The position numbers and the translations under genes are program-made. DNA of 64,000 bases. Source: Unio delphinus. Lineage: Eukaryota; Mollusca; Bivalvia; Unionida; Unionidae. This document shows, piece by piece, positions 1-12,200 of the stretch. Numbering within the stretch: the stretch's first letter is position 1; every line of letters begins with the position of its first letter. The notes under the pieces are model-generated. The model saw only the letters and a list, made by a program, of their open reading frames with translations, searched no databases and was not told the DNA's origin. The stretch spans positions 11,139,001 to 11,203,000 of the forward strand of contig JAQISU010000132.1 in assembly GCA_029339505.1 (NCBI GenBank), in the 5' to 3' direction.

Positions 1-2092
1 TTCTTTCAAAACTACATTTGTTAAGACTGACATGTAATATATATTTCCTGAATACAATTTGTATTTTATTCTCTCATTTATAACACATATTCAGTAAATA
101 TATCCACTAAAATTGAATGACCATCTCTACTGCTATTGAAATATTCATTCTACTACTATTTAATAAATATAAATTTATTGATGGTTGGGAAAAAGACTAC
201 ACGAGTGAAATGAATCACAAAAGATGGACTATTTGTAAAAATACTTAAAAGCCACTATTTTTTCTCTTTGCTTAAGGATAAGTTTTCCTTAAGACTTGTA
301 TCAGAAAGTAAATCCTGAAACTTAAAACTTCTACTAACTAATACTGATTTTTTGTTTGATTAGGATTTAAAATGTAGCTTTAACAATTTTTCAGTCATAT
401 CGCTACAAAATTTAATTTAAATTTCTATCAGATTAAAATGTGACATCATAGGTACTAAAGGAGACCATTTACTTACATTAGTCCTGATGTAGCACAGTGG
501 TTCAAAGGTAATTCTCTGGACAAGGATACAAGTCAATGAAATGCATTTTCCTTTGCAATGACCTTCATCATATAGCAGGGACATGACTATGTCTACATGA
601 CATACCATCTTTATATGATGTATATACTGATGTATAGGTAGTTTCATTAAAATACATTCAGCAATTCAAATACCATATTCTACACATGGATACATATGTC
701 TGTATGTTGAGGGTTAACACTACTTCAGCAAACATCTACCGGTAGCTATTTAGAGCTAAATAAGTTTGGATAAACCCCAAAATGGTACACAAAACAAAGC
801 TAAAATGCATAAAAAAAATTAAAATTCTTAAAAGACAAAGTTGAACCTGTAGGTCACATTGGACCTATTTAACATCTCCATGCAGGAGAAAGTACAAGGA
901 TATAAGTAACAGTATTAAGCATTCTTTTTGCTTCAACATGAGGCTTCATGACTATAATCCACAACATTTCTTTAATCTCATTATGATTTATATCTGGCCA
1001 ATTTCATCAAAATATCTTCAGCAGTTTAAAAGTTATACTCCATACGATGATACATGTCAAGGAATTACATTTTTTCTTCTTCTTGTAACCTTGAAATTGG
1101 CAGTGGCATAGCTGTTGTAAGTAGTTCATCAGATATATATATTTAGGAGAAATCCAGATCAACAAATATAACTGATTATACTTTATTATATACCTTAAAT
1201 AAATTACATTTATTTCAATTAATTGTTGAGGTTACTTGTATAGTAAAAGATTATTATTAAAAGGTACTGCAGTGCCTCATAATGTCTGTGTGGATATTCT
1301 GTTTACACATATTCTCATGAATGTGTTTAGGGTCACTTCAATTCTCCTTTATTTTGGAGTCTTGTTAACACTAGTGATTGACCATTTTTGCACAATGAGG
1401 CATTTTCCAACTTTCCGTGTTCATACTGAATGTGCAAAACAAATAATGGGAATCTTCATTTTTGCTTTTAAACACTGAAGAAAAGACTTGTTTCAATGTG
1501 AATTTCTGAAGTATGCATACATTTTTTTAAATATATTTTTTTAAATTCATAAATCTGAAATGTTTACTTAGTCATTGGGGTTTATTCAGATTGAAATGCT
1601 TGACAATGGTCTACTTAAGTTGACTTAGTGGTAATGATGACTTGATTAAACTGATATTATGCTCTCATTAAAGCAAATAAATTGTTGTATTTTGTTACAG
1701 TTAAATATAAGGGTGACAGAAAACACAATGTCTTTGTTGAGAACTTCTTGGAAACTACTTATCAGCGATCCTAACATGTTCGTATTTGCTGGATATGACT
1801 AACAAATAACCATTTATGAAAAACACTTGTACTTAATGTACCGATAAACATCCAAGGCAATTCTTTGCACATTAAGTGTTCCCATTTGTTTCAGCACTCT
1901 AAAGTCACAAAGCATACAATAAGTGGAGGAAAATTTATATTCTGGACTTGTCAAAACTCAATAATTATTCCCTGAGTCTATACTACAGACACTGTATCAG
2001 TCCTTTACACTGCATGTTTTTTTTAACATGTGCTGCAGTGGTATGTCAGCACATTTATGACCTTCAGATCAAAATATGTATAACCTAGGCTG
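1..2092. other. Intron of VPS13B with no recognisable feature
   Basis: AT-rich sequence downstream (in transcript sense) of the last visible exon. I see no exon that continues VPS13B, no transposon coding motif and no clear tandem repeat. Short open frames at 417-647 (minus) and 1236-1478 (plus) have no recognisable content. Confidence 0.5.
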
Positions 2093-2286
2093 TTTTGTTT
2101 TGTTTTATGTTTTTTATGGTTTAACGCCATTTTTCAGCACAATGTAGGCTATACATGGCGGCCAGTATTAATGGTGGATGAAGAACCCGGAAAACCCCCG
2201 GAAAGAACCACTGACCCACGAGAAGCTACTGGCAAGCTTTTTCACATAACTACATTAGCCGAATCTTAGACTCAAACCCACGCAAC
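2093..2286 (-). mobile_element. SINE fragment, tRNA head missing
   Basis: This is the body and 3' tail of the same SINE family as the full copy at 47047-47298. It shares the tail motif GGTTTAACGCCATTTTTCAG, the central ATACATGGCGGCCAGTATTA block and the CACTGACCCA-GAGAAGCTACTGGCAAGC block. It stops around the B-box region (CTCAAACCCACG), so the RNA polymerase III promoter part is absent. It is oriented minus, like the full copy. Confidence 0.8.
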
Positions 2287-2377
2287 CTAGGCTGTAATTT
2301 AAAAGCAAACAGTTCCTAGCAACATCAACTTATTATCATCCTCCAAGTCTTCTTAGAGGATTTTATCAGATCAAGTT

Positions 2378-2515
2378 GTAGTTTTTGGTTTAATGCCATT
2401 TCTCAGTGCAAGATAAGCTATACATGGTGGCCAGTATAATTGGTAGAGGCAGAACCCAGGTAAGAACCACTGACTGAAGGGATGTGAATGGCATGAAAAC
2501 TTTTACAGTTAGATT
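2378..2515 (-). mobile_element. Decayed SINE relic, same family
   Basis: A diverged copy of the family at 2093-2286. GGTTTAATGCCATTTCTCAG, TATACATGGTGGCCAGTATA and GAACCACTGACTG are recognisable, but the copy is much more mutated and truncated. It lies about 90 bp from the previous fragment in the same orientation, so two insertions of different age are likely. Confidence 0.7.
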
Positions 2516-2978
2516 TTACAAGAAATTTAATTAAATATTATTACATTAGTGTTTTTTATTTTCAAGGCAGCATGACTGCTTGTGGTCAATTAATACTGAA
2601 CTTTTTAAAGCAGTAGAGCAAAAATTGCTGTTGTTAGTGAAATTCATGACCTAAAAAAGATCAATTTTATAAATAGTCTGATACAGAACTTTGGAGACAG
2701 AAACTTCAGAATTGAAACTGTCATGTGTTCCAGGATGTTTAATAAGTATATCAATGGTTCTTTTCTGTTACAACCTTTTATATCTTTTCTGAATGATTTT
2801 ATATTAAATTTCACAAAGAGCTAATCACCACTATACTTTTCTGAAAACAATGTTCTACAAAATCCACTAGAATTTCAAGGTCTTTGCTATCCACATCTAT
2901 CTTCCAAAGTCTTTAACACAAAATCTCAACAATTAGGCTGCTATCACTGTCACTTTTGATAAGACAATGAACATTTAC

Positions 2979-3245
2979 CTAGGTTGCTGTGTTGGCCAGA
3001 ATAGTTCCTATCTAGAGTTGACTGGGATTCAAATTGTTTGCCAGATTGGTTCCTCTCTTGTGTTGACTGGGATTTAATGTGTTGGCCAGACTGGTTCCTG
3101 TCATGGGTTGACTGGGATTCTGTGGCTAAATATTCAGGGGAAGACTGAAATGGAAGCAGTTCTTCCAGGAACTGTTTCATGTGTTTAATCTTGGAAAAGC
3201 TGACACAAGGTTTCACTGGTCTCTCCAACTTTAATACAACAGAAG
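2979..3245 (-). CDS. VPS13B: VPS13B exon Q (3'-most exon in window)
   Basis: Exon of 267 bp with acceptor TTTTCAG before 3245 and donor GTAAAT after 2979. It enters in phase 1 and leaves in phase 1. The first part (VVLKLERPVKPCVSF...KIKHMKQFLEELLPF) matches the human segment around LKANLSFTKLDQINLFLKKI. The second half is a lineage-specific stretch of three 15-residue repeats that human VPS13B lacks, as far as I recall. The next exon downstream was not found in the remaining 2.9 kb. Confidence 0.85.
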
Positions 3246-6200
3246 CTGAAAATTGAAATTGTAAACAAGAATATTAGCAGAAAAATTAAATGTCCCTCAT
3301 CAAAGCAAGGCTGGCTTTTAAAAAATTCTTTATTTGATTTTGTCATTTATTCCTGTAGAGTTTTAAAAAGGCGTTGTTGTTGCATTAATATCATTGTTGT
3401 CATTTGAGTCAAGCTTGTTATTTCCTAAACCAAAGCTTTAAAGAATTTATGCAAATATTTAATCACTTATCTATATCTTACAATTAATAAAAACATTAAA
3501 AAGGTTTGAGTGACCATTTTCGTATCTAAAGAATCAGTGAACTGCATAAAAGAATTAAATGTATTGTTAAATATATCTGATTTGATATATACTTGTTTTA
3601 ATTTAATTGTTTCAAATTCTTTTTTTATATTTTTATTACATGCTATTGTAATGTTAATTTATTCACTAGCAATGACGTTTTTTTTTTTTAAAATTGGTTG
3701 ACCTGAATTCATTTTTGGTAAACAAATAATGTTGACCTATATCCTGACCTTAGTTCAGGGTTAGTGGAAACCATGTCAAAAGGTTTTATTTTATTTTAAA
3801 ATGATTGGTTGTCGTCAAGGTCAAAAGACTAGTGAATTAAGAAGTAAACAACTTTTTATTCTTAAAGTAAAATTATACATTCTCGTCAGGGTCATGTTAG
3901 GAGTACATGATATAAACGATCATCTGACTCCTTCCCCCTCTTTTTCTCAATTTGAGGATTTTTTTAAAACTGCACATTAGAATATGATATATTTGTTTTA
4001 GTGAAATATAGTTAATTTTGGGCTTATAAAAATGATGTCAAGTCATTTTATTTTGTTGTAGTCAGTTTTCGAATCCATGTTAACTTTTCCTCAATTCATT
4101 TGGATTCTAAAGGACTAATTCGAATCTCTGGAAATATTTGTTGTACTCATACAGAATTCTTGGACAAGGACAGTTTATCAAAATTTTATTCGGATTTCCA
4201 GGACTGAAGTGTTAAATACTGTGTTTATACAAGGATCTGTAGATAAACACAAAACAGACTTCAGCATACATCATTGCCTTCAATCTTGGATTTTCCAAGA
4301 CAACTCTAACTCGAATCTATTAGAACATTTTATGACTAGGACTTTTGTAATTTAATTTGTGGATTATTATTGGATAACTTTTGGATTTGATTCTTAAAAC
4401 TGTGAGTTCTTTTCCATTTTTATCATCTTTTCCAGGGAAATGAATTATTTCTTAGATTTTACACTTCTTGTTGTTTTTACTTTTTCTGTGTTGCTGTTTA
4501 TTAGATCCTAAACATGTACCAGTATCATGTTCCATGTTGGGGTAAAACAATTGATACATTCCCTTCACAGTACAGATACATCAATCCTTTTTTCCTATCA
4601 AAACACATATCAATACAAGAGGTGAATAATATATATAAATTGATACTTACAATCTACAAGTTATTTTAATCAACAGCAAGCATTAATAATTATTAGTTTT
4701 TTACCTTTTATTTTAAGAATTCCTCTGAGAAAGCTGTCGCTGCATATACTCTAATTTCTGTCAGTTTATAAAAATAATACTGACAATACCCAATCACCTA
4801 CTACAAATTAACACAAGGTTACTAACTCATGTTGTTTGATCTCTGACCCCACCCTGCCAATTCTATGCCAATTATTTTTTCCTATCAGCATGTTAAGACA
4901 CTGATGACACGTATCAATGACATTCCAGATTTTATCTTCATGCATGATTTAAATACCTTGCTATTCATTCAATAAGCACTTAAAGCATCATTAATTCACT
5001 ATTGTGGATTTGCCCAGATTTTGATTTATATACAAACTTTGGACTTATCCAGATTTTAAATTTTCTGATTTTCAGATTATCCAAAATTCAGATTTGCTCA
5101 AATTTTGGATTTGACTATATTTTTTAAATTGCGCCTATTTTTTGTTTGAAGGTTTTCTTTTAAATAGTTTCTATAATTGGGGTTGGTACCAGTCTCCACA
5201 AAAGGATTATACTTTGATGTTTTAAAAACAAAAACTTTATTTTATAAAATTTAGTTTATAAAACATTTATGCTAAAATTGTTGTTTCTTAAAGTATAACT
5301 GAAACATTGTGTATTAAACAGATACTCTTGTTTGCTTATGTTGTCTATTAAATGTATGGTCATGAAATAAAATTATGATTGTGTATGTCAATGTACCTGT
5401 GGTCTTGTGAGTATTCAAAAAAGGAAATAATAGAACACAATTTTTTAAAAACCCATTTATTCTGTATTTATTTATGTCATAAATAGTTTACATTACTTCA
5501 TTCTTCTCTATAATCTCTTCAGTCATTCTAGCCTTTTGTTGTACAGAAATATTACAAACACCACAATAAAAATGCTACATTGATTTCACTCAAGCCAGTA
5601 CCAGGCAAACCCAGGATAAGTTATGACTGAAAGAACCTTAGCAGACAGACGTAGCAAAAAGTCTTTAGTAACAAACCCAATATTGTTTATATAACTTTCC
5701 ATAGCAATAAAAAGACTTTCATGATGGCTGCCATGACAGCCATATTGGAAGTTAGATTAGCACCATTTTCATTGAGGACCAAATGGTCTTTCTGTGAAAA
5801 CTCCATGTTAATAAGACCATTCATTCAGGATCTTCAAACTACTGGCCACTGTAATGGTCATGGCTAAGCATTATTATTTTTTTATTTAGGACCCATAAGA
5901 CCATGGGATGCAAAGTTTCATGGTATTTCTATGAGTAGTTAATAAGGAAAAGTGATAACAAACTTGTGTAACCGGATGGATGAACAACAGATGCCAGATT
6001 GCAGACATCATGTTTCTCTGATCTATAACAAACTGAGATAAAAACATTAAATAAAGTGAAGAAAATAGTTGGCACTTAAAATAAAAAACAACATTGTATT
6101 TTCAAACTCAACCCTTGAAATCTATAACAGGGGCCATGATGACAGGAAGGTAAGACCATTATCCTAATAAACAGGCAGTTTGTAACCTGTGAAGCATTAT

Positions 6201-9200
6201 CCATAAGGCATGGAGAATCTGCAAGTTTTGTTAATGAAGAAAGACTCTGAGTGAAAACAGTGAAACCTTACTTAGAAAAATTGAACCATATAAGAACATA
6301 TGAATGATTCAGCTTGAAAAATAACATGAACTACAAGGGCCAGCTGAAATAATTCTGGGACAAAAAGTCAAAGATTCTGGTTAGACCCATATCAGCTCTC
6401 CCATGATATCTGAAGGTGTCAGAAATCTTAAAGTTACAGCACTTATTAGTGTTCAGTACAAATTCTGTTCTCCTCAAAAAGCCTAGTGGAAAAAAGCCAT
6501 GATGAGAATGCTTTCTTTACATAAGATCAAAAGGATCTGCCACTTTCCTCACATGCCTTCAACCTAGAATGCTTTCTAGTTCATGTGTTACACTCGTTGA
6601 CTGAACGACTGAACTTTTGCAAAATTACAAACATGAAAGTGAAGTCTGTCTGGCTGAGGATGGAAGCCCTATAATCTTAGCTGCTTTAGCAGTTTGGAAA
6701 AAAACACCTGGATCTTCCTGTCAACATCTAATGCTAGGTCAAGTAAGTTGCTGACCCAATGGTTTCCTGTCTGAAAGAAGCAGCCTGAATCATCTTGGAG
6801 TTTTGTAAAGTTAACCTTATTTTCTAAATCAATCTTGGAATCAGCACAACATAAAGTGGGCAGGTAGACATACCCCAAATTCCATTCTGCTGAACAACCA
6901 AAGTATGTATTGCCTTGGCTTTTGGATTCTAGTACCAGAAACATACAGTTAGATATCTAGTGATTCCAAATAATGTCAATGTAATCGGCCATCAAATAAC
7001 CCCAAAGAGTGCAAATCCAATGATATGTGGAGAGACCACATGGGGTGTAGTGTCTGAAATTTAATTTACGGAGTTTAAACTATGATGTTAAGACTGCCTG
7101 AAATGTGCCTTACCCAAAAGGTTCAAGCAAATAAATTACAGAACAAGGAGATCTAATGATTTGATTTATCTTTGTCATTAGGATAGAAACCTTTCTGGTT
7201 TTACCAGGAAGAAAATGCATTGTTTTTGGCCTTTTCTTCAAAGACATTTATTTGAAAGACTCTCTACTGGTTTCCAGCTGCCTCTGATTGTACAAAAGCA
7301 AATCAAAATGTGGGAACCCCAACTGAAGCATACTGGCCTTACAGACCATACCATCTAGTTGAAGGTTTTAAAAAACAAAACTCCAGACCTAAAAATCTAA
7401 TCCTAATTTTGCTGCAATAAATGTCTTATCTCAAATGAGACAGAGATATGAAAATCTTGGAATAAGGGAACTGGGTGCCACCTTTAATGCTAAAACGTCT
7501 CTGCAAAGAGCATGTCCAAAGTCCAAAGAGCTGTACAAACTCCCTTGGTGAAAACAGTCTTCTTGGAGACCTACTCAGAGGGTTTGCTAATTTGTTCAAT
7601 GTGCTTAAACTAAATTGCAACAAGTCAGAAAAAGCACCTCCTTCATGTCTTGTTCAAGATTTTAAGTTATCATGTGTTTCTGTAAAATGATTTCAGGGAG
7701 GCCGCCATCACCATTGTGAGGTAGATCTGACCAAATCAAGCCTGAAAGTCAATTCATGCTTCTGTGCTGACAGTATTATCAATTAGGCTTGTCTCCAAGT
7801 TGAAATCTGGTGTTGCCATGAACTTACTCAACCAAGTAAAGTCAATCTCCACATGCAGACTTCTATCCATTTCCATGTGACATTAGAAAATGCCATGAAT
7901 GGAAGTGTGTAGAGTCTGGCAAAAATGAAGAATCTTTGGCCAACTGCCTGGTAATCAAAGAATGAATCTCCTTCACAAAATGTATTACCTTATTTAGTCT
8001 GTTAGGATTGCTATCATAGATGGGGATAACAAAGTGGAAGGGAAATGAAAATCCTTAATAACTTGGATATAACTTGTATCACCCAGTCATTATCCTGTAA
8101 CTGGTTGATTCAAGCCATTCAAGAATGTAGTCTGGTGCATATCAGGATATCACAGACAGTCAGAAGAGTTCATGAGCTATTGTTTCTTTACAAGCTTGGG
8201 GTTGAAGTAGGTTGGAAGGGAGTGGTATCCTCTCCCTTCTATTTAAAGGAATCTTGTGCTTGGAAGATTACTGCTTTCTTACTGTAGTTGTCATCAAAAT
8301 TACTGCCATTGATCAGGGCTTGTTTGTTGCACCCTCTTGCAATGATCATCCTAACATTGGGACTGACAATGATGCTGATGAGGGTAGAAAAGTGACTTTT
8401 TATTTTGTGGGATTTAAAGTCATTTATCACCATATGATAGGCTATACATAGTCAGTGTATTTGGAACCACTGACTCATAGGAAATTACAGGCAAACATTC
8501 TCACCTATTAATAACTTATTATTTCATGAATGTTGTTTTGTTTATTAAAATCTTAAATTATCATTAATAATTCAGACCTGTAATGCTGCATCTGATTCTC
8601 TATCAAAGCCAGATTCCGAGCTAGATGAGTCGACTTACAGCCAATTTTCATGTTTATGGAATTCATGACAAATAGTAGCCAGTGTTATTCTTGCTGATGC
8701 TGCCATACTCTAATTAACTATGTTGTTTATTGTAAAATCAGAAAGTGTGTAGTTCATGCCATCTGGCGATTAATTACAGGTAGGTGATTATTTTATTGAT
8801 TTTGAATAAATAGATAGGGGTGGCTTCATTTAACAAAGAAAGCATTAGGATGTCATTGTAGAATGGCTGAGATGATTCAAGGTGAGGAAACCAACTCTGA
8901 ATTGATCTAGTTTGATTGAAACAGATCTGCTGCAGTGTGTCCTTTTACCAAGCAAAGGACATATAATGAAATTTAGAAATTTAGGGAAACAAACAAGAAG
9001 ACTCCCTATAACCTACTTAGTTAATTTTAGAAATAGGAAGCAAAGAGCATCTGGCCTCTACATCGGATATCCTTCTGGGGATTAGTGGCTGGATTCCTCA
9101 TATGAATGATAACCCATTCTACTATTGATCCAAGCAACACAGCTTGAGATTCCATGATATGTGACTCATAAAAATGGCTTAGAAGATGAAGTTGAGATCT

Positions 9201-12200
9201 TTTCATCTACCAAAATTTTCACTGGCAAATCCAGCGAAGCTAATGGGTTGTGTTGATTGGTCTAGTTGGGTCTGATGGCCATCTGTGCTGCTGCCACCAG
9301 TCCTACCAAATCAAACTTTTGTCTCTATGGTGCTAATCTATGAGGTAAAAGATCAAAAAAGCTTGACTCTGCAGGCCAGCCAACAGCGTATATGTCCTGG
9401 ATGGAAGCATTGCGTTTGAAAGCATGGCTCACAGAAATGGCTCTAATCTCGAGAACTGTAATTCTCATGTGGCAACTCTGATCTTGACAGATCTCTGAGT
9501 CCACCAAGCATATAACTCACTTCAGACATGAAGCAATGGCCAAAGGGGTAATGTCATGTTTTCCTACTTTGACTGGGTGGAAGAGGTGTTAATGTGAACC
9601 CTGCCTTACCTCCATGCATCTCAATTAGTGCTTGAGAGAACAGACAGAATCTTGTATAGCTGCCACACTTGACTTATATATGGAAGAAAGAGGATATATG
9701 ATGTTTCATTCATGATGGCAAAAAATAATTTAAATAAATAAAAGCTCTCAAATATTAACTGAAACACAACTACAGTTGACTCCTAAATAAGAATGAGTAA
9801 TTCTGTTACATAAAAATGTAAGTCACAATATGAGGACCAGGTGGAGGGTCATAATTTGTTTTTAGAACATTTTAAGTTGTCAATAAGATCAGGAATGTCA
9901 AAGTAAAAATGATGTCCTAAACTCAGAGACAAGTAAACAGTCTTAAAACACGATCTAAAATCAAAGAGAATTATTAGCTATGTAATATGTTATTTACAAA
10001 ATAACAAGATCTTTTTCAGGTAGGACCTAATTCAATTACTGACCAAACACACAGCACAAATTAAATATACATAAGAACAGTAAAGCTCTAGTAAAAACTA
10101 ATACACAGCTTACCAGGCTCAACAAGGAAGTTGATGACCTTGAGTGTAAACAAACTAGGTGGTATTCCTGTGCTGGGGTGAGGCTGCCCTGGCTTTGTCT
10201 CCAGCCAGTAAACCATGAAGTCTGAAGAGTCTGGGAGACGCTTTGTCTCTGAAACTCAATTTGTTAAAATAATGCAACTTAATAGTAATACAACTTAAAA
10301 ACCAATTTGCCTTACTTAACACCATGTGACTTGGCTAGATTTTACATTACAGTATGACATAATACTGAAGGTGTAATGTTATTATGCTAACAGATGTGAG
10401 CTTTATATAATATTATGTCAAATCCTAAGATTTGTGCTGCAAAAGTTATAAAAGAAAGCAAATTTTGTAGTAAATTATGTTTCTCTGAGAATACTTACCC
10501 AATCACATTACTTTATGGATATTAGCCTGCTACCTCGCGAATCCAGCCCTACCAAAAGACGAAAATTCGTCTTTCCTGTCAACGTCATATAGACAAAGGG
10601 CAATAACTCTTGCCCCTTACCTCCCCTTGCTACCCGCTAGGTGTCGCTTCTTTAGCTGAGCGGTATATAAAACACAAGGATGCATGGCGGGGTGGTTGGG
10701 AGGGTTACTTAGTAATGTGATTGGGTAAGTATTCTCGGAGAAACATAATTTACTACAAAATTTGCTTTCTCCTTTGAATACGTTCCCCAATCACATTACT
10801 TTAGGAGAATAAGTAATAGGAGGAGGGAATGCGAAGCATCTGACCTCCACCCCGGGTATCCTCTAGGGAATGATGGTTGGATTCCCCATGTGAATGATAA
10901 CCCGGTCTCCTAATTTTCAATCAGCAACTGTGTTACACAGCCCAGGGTCACGTGATATGTGACCCCTTTATACGGTTAAGAAGATAGTTATTGAAATCTT
11001 CTTACCTACGAAAATTTATCTGGCGAATCCAGCGAAGCTAATAGGCTGTGCTGATTGTTGCACATGGGTCTGGTGGGCGTCTGGGCTGCCCAACACCGGA
11101 CCTACTAGAATCAATGTTTGCCTCTGCGAGTACAAACTTGAAGATAAAACTGTAGCCAATAGCTTCTATAATGTGACTGATTTGCGAATCCTCAGAGTAC
11201 GCCGAGCGTATAACCCACTTCAGCCATGAAGCAAGGGCTTGAATGGTGATATCTCATATCCCAGCTATCACCAGAAGAAAGAGGTGCTTGTATGTGACCT
11301 GACTCACCTCTATGCATTGAAATGGTGCTAGAGTGCACAAACAGGATCTTACATGGCTGTTGATCCTGACTTATCTATAAAGAAAGCGAGCTAATGACGA
11401 CTCGTTGATCGCCAATGTATGGTAATCTATTTTGGACTACGAAGCCTGGCTGCGTCAAGAGGACCATCAAACCCTCTGATCGGAACAGAAGAGAGTTCGG
11501 GTCACTAGAAAGGACATGTAACTCGCTCACCCTGCATGCTGAAGCTAAGACTATCAAGAAACCTAATTTGTATGATAGTAGCTTTAACTAATCGTGGGTT
11601 AAAGACTCAATACTGTCTGAATTGAGTCATGTTAAAACCCAGGACAGATTCCATTTGGAAACAGGGTGAGGGATATAAGTCGATTGAATTTTTAAAGTGT
11701 CTAAAAGATCTGACAAATCTTTGTCATGGCTGATAGCACATGTACCAGAATGGCGGAATGTGTCTGATATCATGGAGCGGTAGCATTTGATAATAACTGG
11801 AGCCAGCTGTTTCTCCTCGAAAAGCCAGAGAAAAGTTGGCCAGTTGAGGGATTGTGACACTCAGAGGAACAATGTGAATGATATGGTATCAGTCCCTGAA
11901 AACATGCCACTTGCCCTCGTAAACCTTCAGAGTAGAGGGCCTTCTTGCTCTCGAGATTCTCTCCGCAATCAAAGATTTAAATTGCTTGTCTTGCAAGGCT
12001 GTCTGGACAAGAGCCAAGCTTGAACATAAAGACAGTCCGGACAGGGGTGGAACACCCCTGGCCGCGGTTGCTTGCGAATACTTGTGCTGACTGTAATCTT
12101 CCTGGGTAGATCTATCGCCTAGATTGAGTAGATCGGAGACCCAGGAGTTATTCCATCTGAGAGGGGCAATCAGAACCATCTGACAGTTCTGACCCCTTAA

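Noticed and set aside
1236..1478. 80-codon plus open frame as a candidate small gene
   Set aside because: No recognisable motif, no supporting splice or promoter context, and it lies in the intron of VPS13B on the opposite strand.
11787..12023. Plus-strand open frame within the recombinase region
   Set aside because: It is an antisense shadow; the minus strand carries the recognisable recombinase motifs.
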